Assembly: GCA_041738715.1 (NCBI GenBank)
Contig: JBGSPI010000052.1
Span: forward strand, 34,843-98,842
Source: Chamaesiphon sp041738715
GTDB taxonomy: Bacteria; Cyanobacteriota; Cyanobacteriia; Cyanobacteriales; Chamaesiphonaceae
Length of the DNA stretch: 64,000 bases
Direction of reading: 5' to 3'
Part shown: one piece after another, positions 46,101 through 54,837 of the stretch
Numbering within the stretch: the first letter of the stretch is position 1
Layout: the number at the start of each line of letters is the position of its first letter
The notes under the pieces: generated by a model
Told to the model about the DNA's origin: nothing
Databases searched by the model: none
Seen by the model: the letters and a program-made list of their open reading frames with translations, nothing else
Translations under genes and position numbers: made by a program

Positions 46101-49051
46101 TCCAGCAAAATCTGTTGCTCTGCGGCACTAGAGAGTAATGGTAGTTGATCGAGTGGTCGATCTGGCTGCTCTAAACAAGCTGAAATTAGACTTTGGAGTT
46201 GTTGAACGATCGCGTGGCTCTCAGGATCGTTAATTACACATCCATGTACCAATTCCGGCAGACTGCCATCTGCATAAGCCACGAACGCTAGGGTTGTACT
46301 TAGATGCTGCCAGTCCAATTGATCGGGACTAGGAGCTAGGACGATCGCCACTGGCAGTGAGATAGACTGGGCGTACTCCCGTAACTCTGGATAGCGTCTG
46401 AGCAGGCTATATCTGAAGCTTCCCAGCCGTGATGTTTGGTGGAGAGATATCTCTAATCGTTCTTTGAATTGACGGAAAGATTCCGTTGGTTGAGTTTGCA
46501 CCCGCAGAGGCACCCGCTGGGCAAATATTTCTGGGGCAATGCTGCGCTGGGCATCGGTTTGTAAACCCAGATCGAATTCAGCATCCGCTGTTAATCTGGC
46601 ACAATAGGCGGCGAAGATCGGCAGTAGAGACTGAGGATCGCCGATTGGAGTTGAACTGGTGATTGGATAGCGGTAAATCGAGTTATTCCGCCTTTGAGAA
46701 ACTACTTCGATCGGTAAATAGGGGTGCTTGAACGGCGCAAGTTGGATCAACCGTTTAGCCCAAGCTTCCTCGTGACGACAGATCGCGGCATTTCGCTCGG
46801 TAATGGCATCTCGTGTTGCTCGATCGACAATCGCCAAGACTTCACCTACCCGCACACCATAGTCTGTCATCAACCGCTCTACAGCTATTTCCTGCCCCTC
46901 TAAGGTAGTCAAGCCACTTAACTCGATCGCCCCATCGGTAGTGGCGATCGATAGCCCCGCCTCAGTTAATTTCAACACCTGTCCGGGGACACCCTGCTCG
47001 GTGGAGAGCATCCGCGCCGATGATACTGCCACTAATCCACCTGGGAGCCAGATTTTGGGTACGCCCAATTGGTTGCGGGTGGGACCAAATTCCAGGGCGC
47101 GGACTAGGTTATAAATAGTTTGACTGCTGTCATCAAATGACAACAGTGAGGAGGCAGCAGGTCGATCGCTAGGGCCAAAATAACTCCGCTGAGAGAGATC
47201 TTGCGCCTGGAATTTGACTCGATCGATCCCCAGATCGACAATCATTTCCTCGAACGACTTAACAGCCGCCTCAAAACAGCGAGTATTCAGCAGAAATACG
47301 GTATCATCTGCGAAAATCGGGACGGTTTTTTGTTTGAAGATCTGTCCCGCATCGATTTCTGGGGTAACTTCATGCCAGGTGACGGCATGTTCGCTTTCTC
47401 CATTAAGTAATGCCCAAGAGGTCGCATATAAACCAGCATACTTGGGTAAAGGTGAATCGTGATAGTTGATCGTAGACTTCCGCGCCCGTGCAAGGATTTC
47501 CGGCGGAATAATCCATTGCACGTTGTTAATACTAAATAAGTAATCATACTCACTATTGAGAAGTTGCTCGCGAAAACCTGCGCGCAGATCGGTGTGGGGC
47601 AGATCGTTTGCCTCTGCCCACCCTTGTAATGAATTATCGGTTGAATGAACTCCCAGTACTCGCCACCCTTGCTTAACCAGAATTTCTAGACAACTTAGGG
47701 GAATTACACCATTCCCCACCACAAAACAGGATGGACGGTTCATCGATAGTTCGCCAATTTGCGCTTGAGGATAGGAGGCAAAATTTTGGAGTAGGGTTTC
47801 TAGATCGCCGAGCATTTGCATTACTGCTACCTGGGTAAATCGATCGAGATCGAACTCAATCGTCAAATTGAGTTGGTTACCACCCGCAGCTTTCAAAATC
47901 AGTGGATAAGGAATTTGTTCGATCAGCTCAAATTCTCGCCCTTGCCACTGGCTACCTTCACTTTTGACTGCTACATCCAATTCTACATGGTCAAAAATTA
48001 CCAGACTATCAAATAATCGAGACCCCTGGGGAACATCGCTCCACGATAGAACCTTTACCAATGGGGTGTTTTCATAATCTCTGAATGCCACCCATTGGGC
48101 ACGGAGTGTCTTCAACCAAGGCAACAGTCCTATTTCAGCATTGACTTGTACCCGCACGGGTAGAGTGTTAATAAATAGCCCCACCATCGATTTTATCGCT
48201 GGGAGAGATGAATGGCGGCAAGCTCTAGTCGCACCGAAGACGACTTCAGATCGATCGCTATACCGACTCAACATAATTGCCCAGGCTGCTTGCACCAAAG
48301 TATTCAGTGTGAGTTGATGGGCTGTGGCAAAATTTTGGAGCGTGCTAGTTAGCTGTGGGGACAATTGAAGTTTCTGTTTCCCAGACATCCCTAATTGGCT
48401 TACCCCATCATCGATCTCACTTGGGAGTGGTAGCGGTGTCGGTTCGATAAATCCCCGTAAATACTCTCGCCAAAAAGTCTCTGCTGATGCCCAAGATTGC
48501 TGCTGGAGCCAATCGATATAATCCCGATAGGGACGTGTTGGGGCTAAAGCATATTGCCCATGATATCGGGCAAAGACCTCCTGGAGGACGATCGAGATCG
48601 ATCGACCGTCTAATATGGCGTGATGAAATGTCCACACCAGTGTATAGTCTGCCTCATCTCGCTGAAACAGTGATAGGCGCATTAATGGTGCTCGATCTAG
48701 CTCAAAATTAGTTTGACGATCTGCTTGTAGATAATCCGCTAACTTTTCGGCTTGTGCTGCTGGCGATAAACCTTGCCAATTTTGTTGGCTGAAGGGTAGT
48801 TCTACCGGCTCATTTACAGCCTGCCGCAACTCGCCTGCCAGATCGACCTGAAAACTAGTTCTCAAAACGGAATGCCGATCTACCACCTGTTGCCAACTCG
48901 ATAACAATAGTGGCACTCGAACCACTTCATATAGATTAGCCACAACCTGTTCGATATAATCACCAGGCTGTTGTGCATATTCGGTGTGAAACAGCATCCC
49001 CTGCTGCATCGGCGATAAGGGGTATTCAGTTTTACTTATGCTGATGTTCAT
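43142..49051 (-). CDS. One-module NRPS: condensation, formyltransferase, adenylation with inserted luciferase-like monooxygenase, carrier domain
   Basis: 1969 residues. Condensation domain 1-430 (PLSPMQQGMLFHT; HHAILDG with His143/His144). Formyltransferase domain about 435-725 (HDSPLPKYAG with His531; EIDAGQI). About 725-990 is a segment resembling part of a condensation domain. Adenylation domain from ~1000: A3 LYTSGSTGKPKG near 1145, A4 FDIS near 1192, A5 NMYGPTETT near 1667. Between A4 and A5 an in-frame insert (~1230-1580: IDFSLFYFSSSEEGE, GFKAVWTPERHFHAFGG, ITAAGNPETF) is an FMN-dependent luciferase-like monooxygenase. Carrier domain at the end with Ser1925 in LGGNSLVAV. No thioesterase or reductase. 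It probably activates one amino acid, oxidises it on the carrier and formylates or transfers it; the product is unknown. Confidence 0.93.
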   Translation of the reverse strand: MNISISKTEYPLSPMQQGMLFHTEYAQQPGDYIEQVVANLYEVVRVPLLLSSWQQVVDRHSVLRTSFQVDLAGELRQAVNEPVELPFSQQNWQGLSPAAQAEKLADYLQADRQTNFELDRAPLMRLSLFQRDEADYTLVWTFHHAILDGRSISIVLQEVFARYHGQYALAPTRPYRDYIDWLQQQSWASAETFWREYLRGFIEPTPLPLPSEIDDGVSQLGMSGKQKLQLSPQLTSTLQNFATAHQLTLNTLVQAAWAIMLSRYSDRSEVVFGATRACRHSSLPAIKSMVGLFINTLPVRVQVNAEIGLLPWLKTLRAQWVAFRDYENTPLVKVLSWSDVPQGSRLFDSLVIFDHVELDVAVKSEGSQWQGREFELIEQIPYPLILKAAGGNQLNLTIEFDLDRFTQVAVMQMLGDLETLLQNFASYPQAQIGELSMNRPSCFVVGNGVIPLSCLEILVKQGWRVLGVHSTDNSLQGWAEANDLPHTDLRAGFREQLLNSEYDYLFSINNVQWIIPPEILARARKSTINYHDSPLPKYAGLYATSWALLNGESEHAVTWHEVTPEIDAGQIFKQKTVPIFADDTVFLLNTRCFEAAVKSFEEMIVDLGIDRVKFQAQDLSQRSYFGPSDRPAASSLLSFDDSSQTIYNLVRALEFGPTRNQLGVPKIWLPGGLVAVSSARMLSTEQGVPGQVLKLTEAGLSIATTDGAIELSGLTTLEGQEIAVERLMTDYGVRVGEVLAIVDRATRDAITERNAAICRHEEAWAKRLIQLAPFKHPYLPIEVVSQRRNNSIYRYPITSSTPIGDPQSLLPIFAAYCARLTADAEFDLGLQTDAQRSIAPEIFAQRVPLRVQTQPTESFRQFKERLEISLHQTSRLGSFRYSLLRRYPELREYAQSISLPVAIVLAPSPDQLDWQHLSTTLAFVAYADGSLPELVHGCVINDPESHAIVQQLQSLISACLEQPDRPLDQLPLLSSAAEQQILLDWNRTERDWPSHLCIHQLFEQQVERTPEAIAVAFGGEELTYRELNHRANQLAHYLRLQGVAPDVLVGLHIERSLAMMVGLLGIHKAGGAYVPLDPDFPTDRIALMLEDSQAPVIVTQQSLVSNLAVEHHVRIISIDTQWAEIAAQPRTNPDSGLQPANLSYVLYTSGSTGKPKGVMVEHRNVVNFFTGMDDVIDRDPPGVWLAVTSLSFDISVLELFWTLARGFKVVIYNAKAERAQSAAPKLEIKNSSKTIDFSLFYFSSSEEGEDAAAKYRLLFEGAKFGDEQGFKAVWTPERHFHAFGGLFPNSAVTSAAIAATTKQIQIRAGSCVAPLHSSVRIAEDWSVVDNFSVGRVGIAFAAGWQPNDFVLRPETFEHRKKILFQQVEEVRSLWRGESVNYLNGKGENVAVKTLPRPIQPELPVWITAAGNPETFQMAGAKGFNILTHLLGQSLEELAAKIALYRQAWTENGHHGQGTVTLMIHSFVGESNAAVKEIVRQPMRHYLGSSLDLIKQAAWSFPTFKQKTTSDEGQFSVTHLSEQELDEVLDFSFERYFETSGLFGTVETCLAMVDRIKGIDVNELACLIDYGVDTQTVLNQLPLLNEVKIRANHQSADEAQSEDNSIASLIQLHQVTHLQCTPSMASLLIADPSTRTAMRQIRNMMVGGEAFTEALASQLQQTISGKIHNMYGPTETTIWSATHTLSDIDGVVPLGRPIANTELYILDRHQQPVPVGIAGELLIGGQGVTRGYLNRPELTQERFVPHPFSTDPTTRLYRTGDLVRYRMDGNLEFLGRIDFQVKVRGYRIELGEIETILSRHPSVREAVTIVREDIPGDKRIVAYLIPQPGQQPTNQDLRAYLLSSLPEYMVPSNFVWLESFPLTPNKKVDRKALPAPVLAVQPEAQSAPQSISLVQTEQTLMEIWQEVLQISAVGLQDNFFDLGGNSLVAVTLIGKIRSTFNVNLPLVSLFRSPTVADLAQEISVSNKAEE

Positions 49052-49170
49052 CGGAAAAATACAATTTTGATGATGACAATTGAATCCTATTAAGCTTTGA
49101 TATACGGTCTAATTTGAATAGTTTAATTACATTTTAGTAGGTAGGTGGAATTAAATATCAAACCCCTGTA

Positions 49171-49195
49171 GTTGGGTTGAGCCTCAAAACCCAAC
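49171..49195. repeat. Hairpin between the NRPS and the acetyltransferase gene
   Basis: GTTGGGTT / AACCCAAC arms with a 9-base loop. It is a widespread type of cyanobacterial intergenic repeat. Lying 75 bases after the stop of the upstream acetyltransferase, it may terminate that transcript in part, so the NRPS could have its own promoter in 49052-49170. Confidence 0.55.
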
Positions 49196-49269
49196 ACCAG
49201 CAAGGTTATGTGCATAGTTGGTATTTTATATTTAATTAAGCCCAGCTACTTTCTTTGTCTGTAGCTTAT

Positions 49270-49953
49270 CTAAATACGCATCAGATTACTTGGTACTTCA
49301 AACTTGGGAGTTTGTCCGGGAGAGTATACCGCCAGATCTTCCGTATCACTGAGAATAATCGCTCCTGCCCCAATAATATTCTCCTTACCAATTTTGATGT
49401 AATTACGAACTGTGGCATTCAATCCGATAAAAGTGTACTCGCCGATTGTCGCGCCTCCTCCAATTACAACATCAGAGGTCAAAAAGCAGTGATCGTGGAT
49501 GACACAGTGGTGTCCAATATTATTTGCGCCCAAAAGAAGACAATTATTGCCAATAGAAGATAGAGGCTGAATTAAATTATGGTTAAGGATGAAAGTATTT
49601 TCACCGATCGAAGTACCAGCAAAAGAAGCCTTTGAGCCAATATAAGAAATAAAACTGTAGCCCCTGGACTTGGCATTAAAATATTTTTCTGCCCGCGATT
49701 TGTTGAGATTTTTATAACTTATGGCAATGAATAGTTTGTATATCTCCGGTGGATAGTAATCTTCTAATTTCTCATAGGCTACAAGTGGTAAATCTATGAA
49801 ACTATCTTCCTGTTTGTAAGCCTCATCAACAGTAAATGCCACGACTTCATGCTCGGAATCATTAGTCAGATAGAAGTGGACTATTTCAGCGATTTCACTG
49901 GTTCCGAAAATAACAACTTGTGACATAAAATTTTTCCTACTGTTGATGAACAA
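49270..49953 (-). CDS. NeuD/PglD-type acyltransferase (left-handed beta-helix)
   Basis: 227 residues. The N-terminal Rossmann-like part starts VVIFGTSEIAEIVHFYL and the C-terminal half has hexapeptide repeats (NNIGHHCVIHDHCFLTSDVV, IGEYTFIGLNATVRNYIKIG). Family members add acetyl (or similar acyl) groups to amino sugars or amino acids using acyl-CoA. It overlaps the end of the ATP-grasp gene by 17 bases, so the two are co-expressed. It is the second such protein in the cluster, suggesting a distinct acceptor. Confidence 0.88.
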   Translation of the reverse strand: MFINSRKNFMSQVVIFGTSEIAEIVHFYLTNDSEHEVVAFTVDEAYKQEDSFIDLPLVAYEKLEDYYPPEIYKLFIAISYKNLNKSRAEKYFNAKSRGYSFISYIGSKASFAGTSIGENTFILNHNLIQPLSSIGNNCLLLGANNIGHHCVIHDHCFLTSDVVIGGGATIGEYTFIGLNATVRNYIKIGKENIIGAGAIILSDTEDLAVYSPGQTPKFEVPSNLMRI

Positions 49954-50950
49954 TCAATCGATCGCATTTTGAACTCAAAACATTAGCTTGCAAAATCAGC
50001 CAATTAGGATCGGGAACCTCTCCATTAGCCCAAGCAATTAATGTTGCAGGTAAATTAACCCCCGCCAGGTGTGTAAATGGGTACCCGCCGCCAAAGCGGG
50101 GATTCATTTCCAAGACGTAATTGCCTTGAGGATTAACAATTACATCACAGTCAAGATTTCCAAGATGACCGAGTTTATTCGCTATTTCTGCCCCAAGAGT
50201 TTCTAGTTGTTTATCTCTAACTGTGATTGCCCGATCTGTTTCTCCTGCACGCATGTATAACTTACGCTTTACAAATGTATTAACGTAGTTACAGCTAAAG
50301 TCATTGAAAACATCTAGTCCATATTCTTGTCCCGATATTTTTTCCTGAATTAATATGCAATTATCTGGATCTACAGCACTAATATCAGCTAAGATTGTTT
50401 GCTGCACTTTTTTATAGACATATCGATATGCTAACTCTAATTCTTCTGCATTTTCTACATATTCGATTGCAATCGAAGCACTGCCCCATCGAGGTTTAAT
50501 CACCAGCGGAAAATCTATTTCTCGACTAGAAATAGCTTGACGAGCTTCGTCGAGTGACAAATAGGTTTTGGGGGCTAGAATACCACACTTATTTAAGAAC
50601 TGAAAAGTTGCCCATTTGTCGAAACAAGTATCGACAACTTCTGGTTTAGAAATAACTGGAATTGTACTAAGCTTGAGAAAGCGATCTCGTTCTTTAGCTA
50701 AAACTGGCAATTCCAAATCATTTAGTGAAATTAATAACCGAATCTGATGTTCTTGACAAATTTCTAGCAAACGATCTAGGTATTCAGGGGAATTAACAGG
50801 GGGCATCTTAAACGCTTTATCCGCCTCTTGCATTGTTGCTGCTGAAGAGTTCGTGTCACTAACAAATACAAGTCCTTTGGTGTCTAAAGCCTCTTGAAAA
50901 AATCTAACTAGATAATTGCGCCTTCCGGCACAAGTTAACATTATATTCAT
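49937..50950 (-). CDS. ATP-grasp ligase (carbamoyl-phosphate-synthase-like)
   Basis: 337 residues from the ATG at 50950 (MNIMLTCAGRRNYLVRFF); the open frame could begin 13 codons earlier, but this start gives the family N-terminus. The ATP-grasp fold shows FPLVIKPRWGSASIAIEYVE (lysine and loop), ILIQEKISGQEYGLDVFNDF and the Mg-binding VLEMNPRFGGGYPFTH. Such enzymes join a carboxylate to an amine or thiol through an acyl phosphate. The acceptor may be an amino acid, amino sugar or carrier protein. It is placed between the decarboxylase-like gene and the acyltransferase. Confidence 0.9.
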   Translation of the reverse strand: MNIMLTCAGRRNYLVRFFQEALDTKGLVFVSDTNSSAATMQEADKAFKMPPVNSPEYLDRLLEICQEHQIRLLISLNDLELPVLAKERDRFLKLSTIPVISKPEVVDTCFDKWATFQFLNKCGILAPKTYLSLDEARQAISSREIDFPLVIKPRWGSASIAIEYVENAEELELAYRYVYKKVQQTILADISAVDPDNCILIQEKISGQEYGLDVFNDFSCNYVNTFVKRKLYMRAGETDRAITVRDKQLETLGAEIANKLGHLGNLDCDVIVNPQGNYVLEMNPRFGGGYPFTHLAGVNLPATLIAWANGEVPDPNWLILQANVLSSKCDRLIVHQQ

Positions 50951-51002
50951 AAATTCTATGTCAATTATATTGTAAAATTTAGTCCCCAAAACAGAAAAAT
51001 AT

Positions 51003-52244
51003 TCAAACTATATAAGTAGAAAATAAGTCTTTAGTCGTTTCCCTCCGACGAACAAGAGTACACTGATCAAGATCAGAATCATAACTAATAATCGGGGGAT
51101 TCGGACGAATAAATGGTGGTTTAAATACGATAGTATAAGCACCCATATTTGTAAAAACAGCATAGTCTCCGCTGCTTATTTCTCCTTGGTAATCTCTGTA
51201 CAAGTAATCATTTTCCATACAAGTATATCCTACAATATTTATTGAACCAACTATTTTTCTGTTGCTGTTTTCGATTCCTCGATAAATCTTCAAAGATAAG
51301 TTTTTATCATTCATTGTTGGCTTGACATTGTGGCAACTTCCAACAACTAAAGCAATATTTTTTGATTTGACCGTTTTTAATCCTACTATTTTAGCGACGA
51401 AATTCAATACGTCAGAAACGATCGCGACTCCAGGTTCTATAATCAGTTCTGGTCTGGAACTGGAATCAGGGAATCTCGTTGCTAATTGGGTCGCAATCGC
51501 TTGCGCATACTCCTGATAGTTTGGAATATAACAATCAAATTGATTTTGCAAATCGTCCGTCATTTTTCCAAAAAAACCACCACCAATATCAAGGAACTTT
51601 GGTGGACAATCGGGAAAATAAAGATCGCTAGTTTCTATGATTTTTTGAGTGCGAATTTGATAAGATTCAATACTTCTGTTTGCAGTAGAAATATGACAAT
51701 GTAACCCAGAAACAGCGCAATTGGCTAGTTGATCAAATTTTACGAATACGCGATCGAGTTCGCCAGCTTCGACATCAAACCCAAATCTAGAAATCCGACC
51801 ATCCCCAATATCAAAATTGCAGCGTAAGCCTACTGCAATTTTTTGTTGTGGCAATTCTTGTGCTAAGGCTTCAACTATTTCAACCTCCTCAATTGAGTCT
51901 AGATTCACCATTGAACCAGCTAAAATAGCACTCTTAAGATCATCTGGATGTTTGAGTGGACCATTAAAGATAATTTTGGTTGGAGGCACACCAAGAGCAA
52001 TTGCTAGATCGTACTCCATCTGGGAGACTACTTCTGCATATCCGCCCAAATTATGGACAGTTTTACACAATTGAGGAATATAATTAGTCTTATAGGAATA
52101 TCCCAGATTTGTATCAGAATAAATTTCTCTAAAAGATTGTAGAAATTCAACATAATTAGATCTGAATTGACAAATATCTAAAAGAAAAAAAGATTCACCA
52201 TATTCTTTTTCTAATTGCTGGAGTCGATCAAAAGATAACTGCAT
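51003..52244 (-). CDS. PLP-dependent decarboxylase-like enzyme (Orn/DAP/Arg decarboxylase family, fold type III)
   Basis: 413 residues. The PLP lysine is Lys52 in LGYSYKTNY. GLHCHIS, FLDIGGGFFG and EPGVAIVSD form the cofactor and phosphate sites. The catalytic Cys342 lies in GYTCMENDYL and the C-terminal Tyr in GAYTIVFKPPF. It resembles diaminopimelate or carboxynorspermidine decarboxylase, but the adjacency to an ATP-grasp and an NRPS suggests a secondary-metabolic substrate, possibly a tethered amino acid as in BtrK of butirosin synthesis. Substrate unproven. Confidence 0.88.
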   Translation of the reverse strand: MQLSFDRLQQLEKEYGESFFLLDICQFRSNYVEFLQSFREIYSDTNLGYSYKTNYIPQLCKTVHNLGGYAEVVSQMEYDLAIALGVPPTKIIFNGPLKHPDDLKSAILAGSMVNLDSIEEVEIVEALAQELPQQKIAVGLRCNFDIGDGRISRFGFDVEAGELDRVFVKFDQLANCAVSGLHCHISTANRSIESYQIRTQKIIETSDLYFPDCPPKFLDIGGGFFGKMTDDLQNQFDCYIPNYQEYAQAIATQLATRFPDSSSRPELIIEPGVAIVSDVLNFVAKIVGLKTVKSKNIALVVGSCHNVKPTMNDKNLSLKIYRGIENSNRKIVGSINIVGYTCMENDYLYRDYQGEISSGDYAVFTNMGAYTIVFKPPFIRPNPPIISYDSDLDQCTLVRRRETTKDLFSTYIV

Positions 52245-52277
52245 TTCTAATATTTTAATATAACAATCAGCAAATTT

Positions 52278-52910
52278 TTAACTATCAAGATTAGCATGAT
52301 TATTGGTTGAAGATCCCATGAATTCTTCAGCTGTGGCATGATTGGCTTGAGTAATCCCTTCTTTTTTCAGTACTTTTGCAATAGTTAAATAAAGTATCTT
52401 CAAATCTAGGGCTAAATTCCAGTTATCTACATACCAAACATCTAATTTAAATTTTTCCGACCAGGAAATAGCATTTCTGCCATTTACTTGTGCCCATCCA
52501 GTGATTCCTGGTTTCACCTCATGACGACGAGCTTCTTCAGGGATGTAGCGTTCTAAGTAGTGCATTAATAGGGGACGGGGACCAACGAGACTCATCTCGC
52601 CTCTTAAAACATTAACTAATTCTGGCAACTCATCTAAACTGTAATTACGCAGAAACTTACCAAATGGAGTCAAACGATCGGCATCCGATCGTAAATTGCC
52701 ATTTTCATCAAGATCGTCTGTCATTGTCCGAAACTTATACATCTTAAATCGATGACCTCTCCACCCTGGGCGTTCTTGCTCAAAGAGAATCGGTGAACCC
52801 AGTTCGATCCTCACCATCAAAGCAAGGATGATTAATAAGGGAAAAAGTAGGATTAGCAATACTATCGCCATCACAACATCAAAAATACGCTTGATTGAAA
52901 CTGTCACCAT
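52278..52910 (-). CDS. Phosphoglycosyl transferase (PglC/WcaJ-type sugar transferase)
   Basis: Starts glycan assembly by moving a sugar-1-phosphate onto undecaprenyl phosphate at the inner membrane. 210 residues with one N-terminal hydrophobic segment (VVMAIVLLILLFPLLIILAL). The catalytic region has FEQERPGWRG, FKMYKFRTM, DELPELVNVLRGEMSLVGPR and KPGITGWAQVNGRN, all family hallmarks. The short monotopic form is as in Campylobacter PglC. Together with the next upstream PglD-like gene and the DegT aminotransferase, it suggests a 4-acetamido-4-deoxy sugar as first residue. Confidence 0.92.
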   Translation of the reverse strand: MVTVSIKRIFDVVMAIVLLILLFPLLIILALMVRIELGSPILFEQERPGWRGHRFKMYKFRTMTDDLDENGNLRSDADRLTPFGKFLRNYSLDELPELVNVLRGEMSLVGPRPLLMHYLERYIPEEARRHEVKPGITGWAQVNGRNAISWSEKFKLDVWYVDNWNLALDLKILYLTIAKVLKKEGITQANHATAEEFMGSSTNNHANLDS

Positions 52911-52934
52911 CTTAATACCTCGGTCGGATATTCG

Positions 52935-53558
52935 TTATTCGACTATACTCTTGAGTACCCGTGCAGGGCTGCCAACTGCCGTACTGCCAGCGGGAATATT
53001 TTTAGTAGCTACGGCACCCGCGCCCAGGTGCGCCCAAGCGCCAACGATCAAACCAGGCAGAACAGTGCTGCCCAAAGCCAGAAATACTCCCTCCTCGGCA
53101 GATGCACCTCCAGCCAAATGAGCAACCGCAATATGGACATAATCCCCGACATAGCAGTCATGATCGACACTGGCTTTGGTATTGAGAATTACATGGGCAC
53201 CAATTCTGGCACCTGGTTGGACGACTGCACCCGCACAAATAACTGTACCGACACCAATGGGCACTTCGGGATGAACCCAAGCAAAGGGGTGAATTACTGT
53301 AATCCAATCCAGATCCATTTTTGTTGCCAATTCCTGTCTCCGTTTGTTATCACCGATGCCTATAATTGCCTGGGAACATTTGTTGCGAGTTAGATCGCTA
53401 ATTGCACCGATGATGGGGATGTTAAAAATGGACTGACCCCATCTGTGTGGATCGTCATCATAAAAGCCAACGACCTCATGCCCTACTGCTAAAAGGGTGC
53501 TAGCTACGACTTTAGCATGACCGCCTGCTCCTAAAATTGCTATTCCTTGTTTGCGCAT
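52935..53558 (-). CDS. PglD/NeuD-type sugar O/N-acetyltransferase
   Basis: 207 residues. The N-terminal UDP-sugar-binding fold begins IAILGAGGHAKVVASTLLAV; the C-terminal hexapeptide beta-helix has SVDHDCYVGDYVHIAVAHLA and PAGSTAVGSPARVLKSI. The His in DHDC is the usual general base. It probably acetylates the 4-amino group of a UDP-4-amino-4,6-dideoxy sugar made with the DegT enzyme of this cluster. 24 bases separate it from the sugar transferase gene. Confidence 0.9.
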   Translation of the reverse strand: MRKQGIAILGAGGHAKVVASTLLAVGHEVVGFYDDDPHRWGQSIFNIPIIGAISDLTRNKCSQAIIGIGDNKRRQELATKMDLDWITVIHPFAWVHPEVPIGVGTVICAGAVVQPGARIGAHVILNTKASVDHDCYVGDYVHIAVAHLAGGASAEEGVFLALGSTVLPGLIVGAWAHLGAGAVATKNIPAGSTAVGSPARVLKSIVE

Positions 53559-53573
53559 AATTTCTAGATTGAT

Positions 53574-54725
53574 TTACTCTGATCTTTTGGCGATCGCTTC
53601 AGCATAGAGCTTCTCATGTAAGGAAATAATTTGACGGAGATCGTTATTGGCGACCATTCGCTCTCTACCTTTTTTTCCCATTGCGGCTGCCGCTTGAGGT
53701 CGATCTAGAACCCAAGTGACGGCTTCAGAAATAGCTTGGATATCACCTACCTCTACCATGATCCCACAACCATCATCGATCGATTCCTCAATGCCCCGAA
53801 TTCTAGTCCCAATCACCGGAACTTCTAACGAGAGAGATTCCATCACACTTCTAGATAAACCCTCTCGCTCAGAAACCAAAATAGTTGCTGTTGCCGCTCT
53901 CATCAATACTTTAATATCATCTCGGTGTCCGAGAAAGCGGACTCGATCCGTAAGACCTAATTCCGAGACAAGTTGCTGTAGATTGGTAAATTCTCCTCCC
54001 TCACCAGCGAATGCGATACAAAAGTCAGATCGATCTAGATTAGCTAAGGCTTTGAGAATATCTCGGTGACGTTTACCGGGGTCGAAATAGGCGACGCACA
54101 ATAATAATGGGGTCCCATCGAATAGCCCCAATTCATCACGTGCTGTTTCAACTTGGTCAAGATCTACGCGAGCAGGACTACAATCGTCTGTATCAATGCC
54201 AATCCCGGGCATATACCAAATAGATGGCAGAGCAAGTAATTGATGGGTTATGGCAGCTTGCTGATCTGTCCGATTGATCGTCACTAAATAATCCGTCCAA
54301 TGGGCAGCAATTTTTTCTAGGGTTAGAAATACCCGATTTTTCAGGCTATCTCCGCCTGGATGGAAATGGAAACCGTGGGCGGTATAAATTACCTTGCACT
54401 TACCTTGCTGTCTCAAATCTTTCAGTGCATAGCGAGTCACAAAAGCCGCTACGGGAGTATGAACATGAACAAGATCGTATCCTTCTCGCTCGACTATTTC
54501 TCGAATAGCACGAGGTGCAACTAACAGATTTTTTAGGTCTAGGGGATTACGCGACCATTGGATGTCCCAGATGTGATCGAAAGTTGTTTGACAATCACTA
54601 CAGTTATCCACTCCTTGCGCCATTCCGTCTACCTGCCAACCTCGATCGCGAAAATGGCGGGCAAAAGGAAGTAAAAAACTCCTCAGAGTACCAGAAATAG
54701 TGGCAACCATTAATATCTTGTTCAT
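53574..54725 (-). CDS. Family 4 glycosyltransferase
   Basis: 383 residues, GT-B fold. N-terminal MNKILMVATISGTLRSFLLP and VHVHTPVAAFVTRY; donor domain with LLCVAYFDPGKRHRDILKAL, VRFLGHRDDIKVLM and SEREGLSRSVMESLSLEVPV (EX7E-type motif). It resembles CapM/PglA-like enzymes that extend a lipid-linked sugar. It is 15 bases upstream of the acetyltransferase gene, clearly within the operon. Confidence 0.9.
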   Translation of the reverse strand: MNKILMVATISGTLRSFLLPFARHFRDRGWQVDGMAQGVDNCSDCQTTFDHIWDIQWSRNPLDLKNLLVAPRAIREIVEREGYDLVHVHTPVAAFVTRYALKDLRQQGKCKVIYTAHGFHFHPGGDSLKNRVFLTLEKIAAHWTDYLVTINRTDQQAAITHQLLALPSIWYMPGIGIDTDDCSPARVDLDQVETARDELGLFDGTPLLLCVAYFDPGKRHRDILKALANLDRSDFCIAFAGEGGEFTNLQQLVSELGLTDRVRFLGHRDDIKVLMRAATATILVSEREGLSRSVMESLSLEVPVIGTRIRGIEESIDDGCGIMVEVGDIQAISEAVTWVLDRPQAAAAMGKKGRERMVANNDLRQIISLHEKLYAEAIAKRSE

Positions 54726-54837
54726 TCCGCTCTATAATTAGTCAGATTGTGTATGATTGTAGTTTGTTTTGAACTTCGATCGAGTTGCTAACTGTAATGA
54801 GACTAAACTCTATCAGTCGGTAATTTTATCAATTAGA

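Noticed and set aside
43142..49051. Insertion or frameshift breaking the NRPS adenylation domain
   Set aside because: The extra ~350 residues are in frame, form a complete luciferase-like domain, and sit between A4 and A5, a known insertion point for oxygenase domains.
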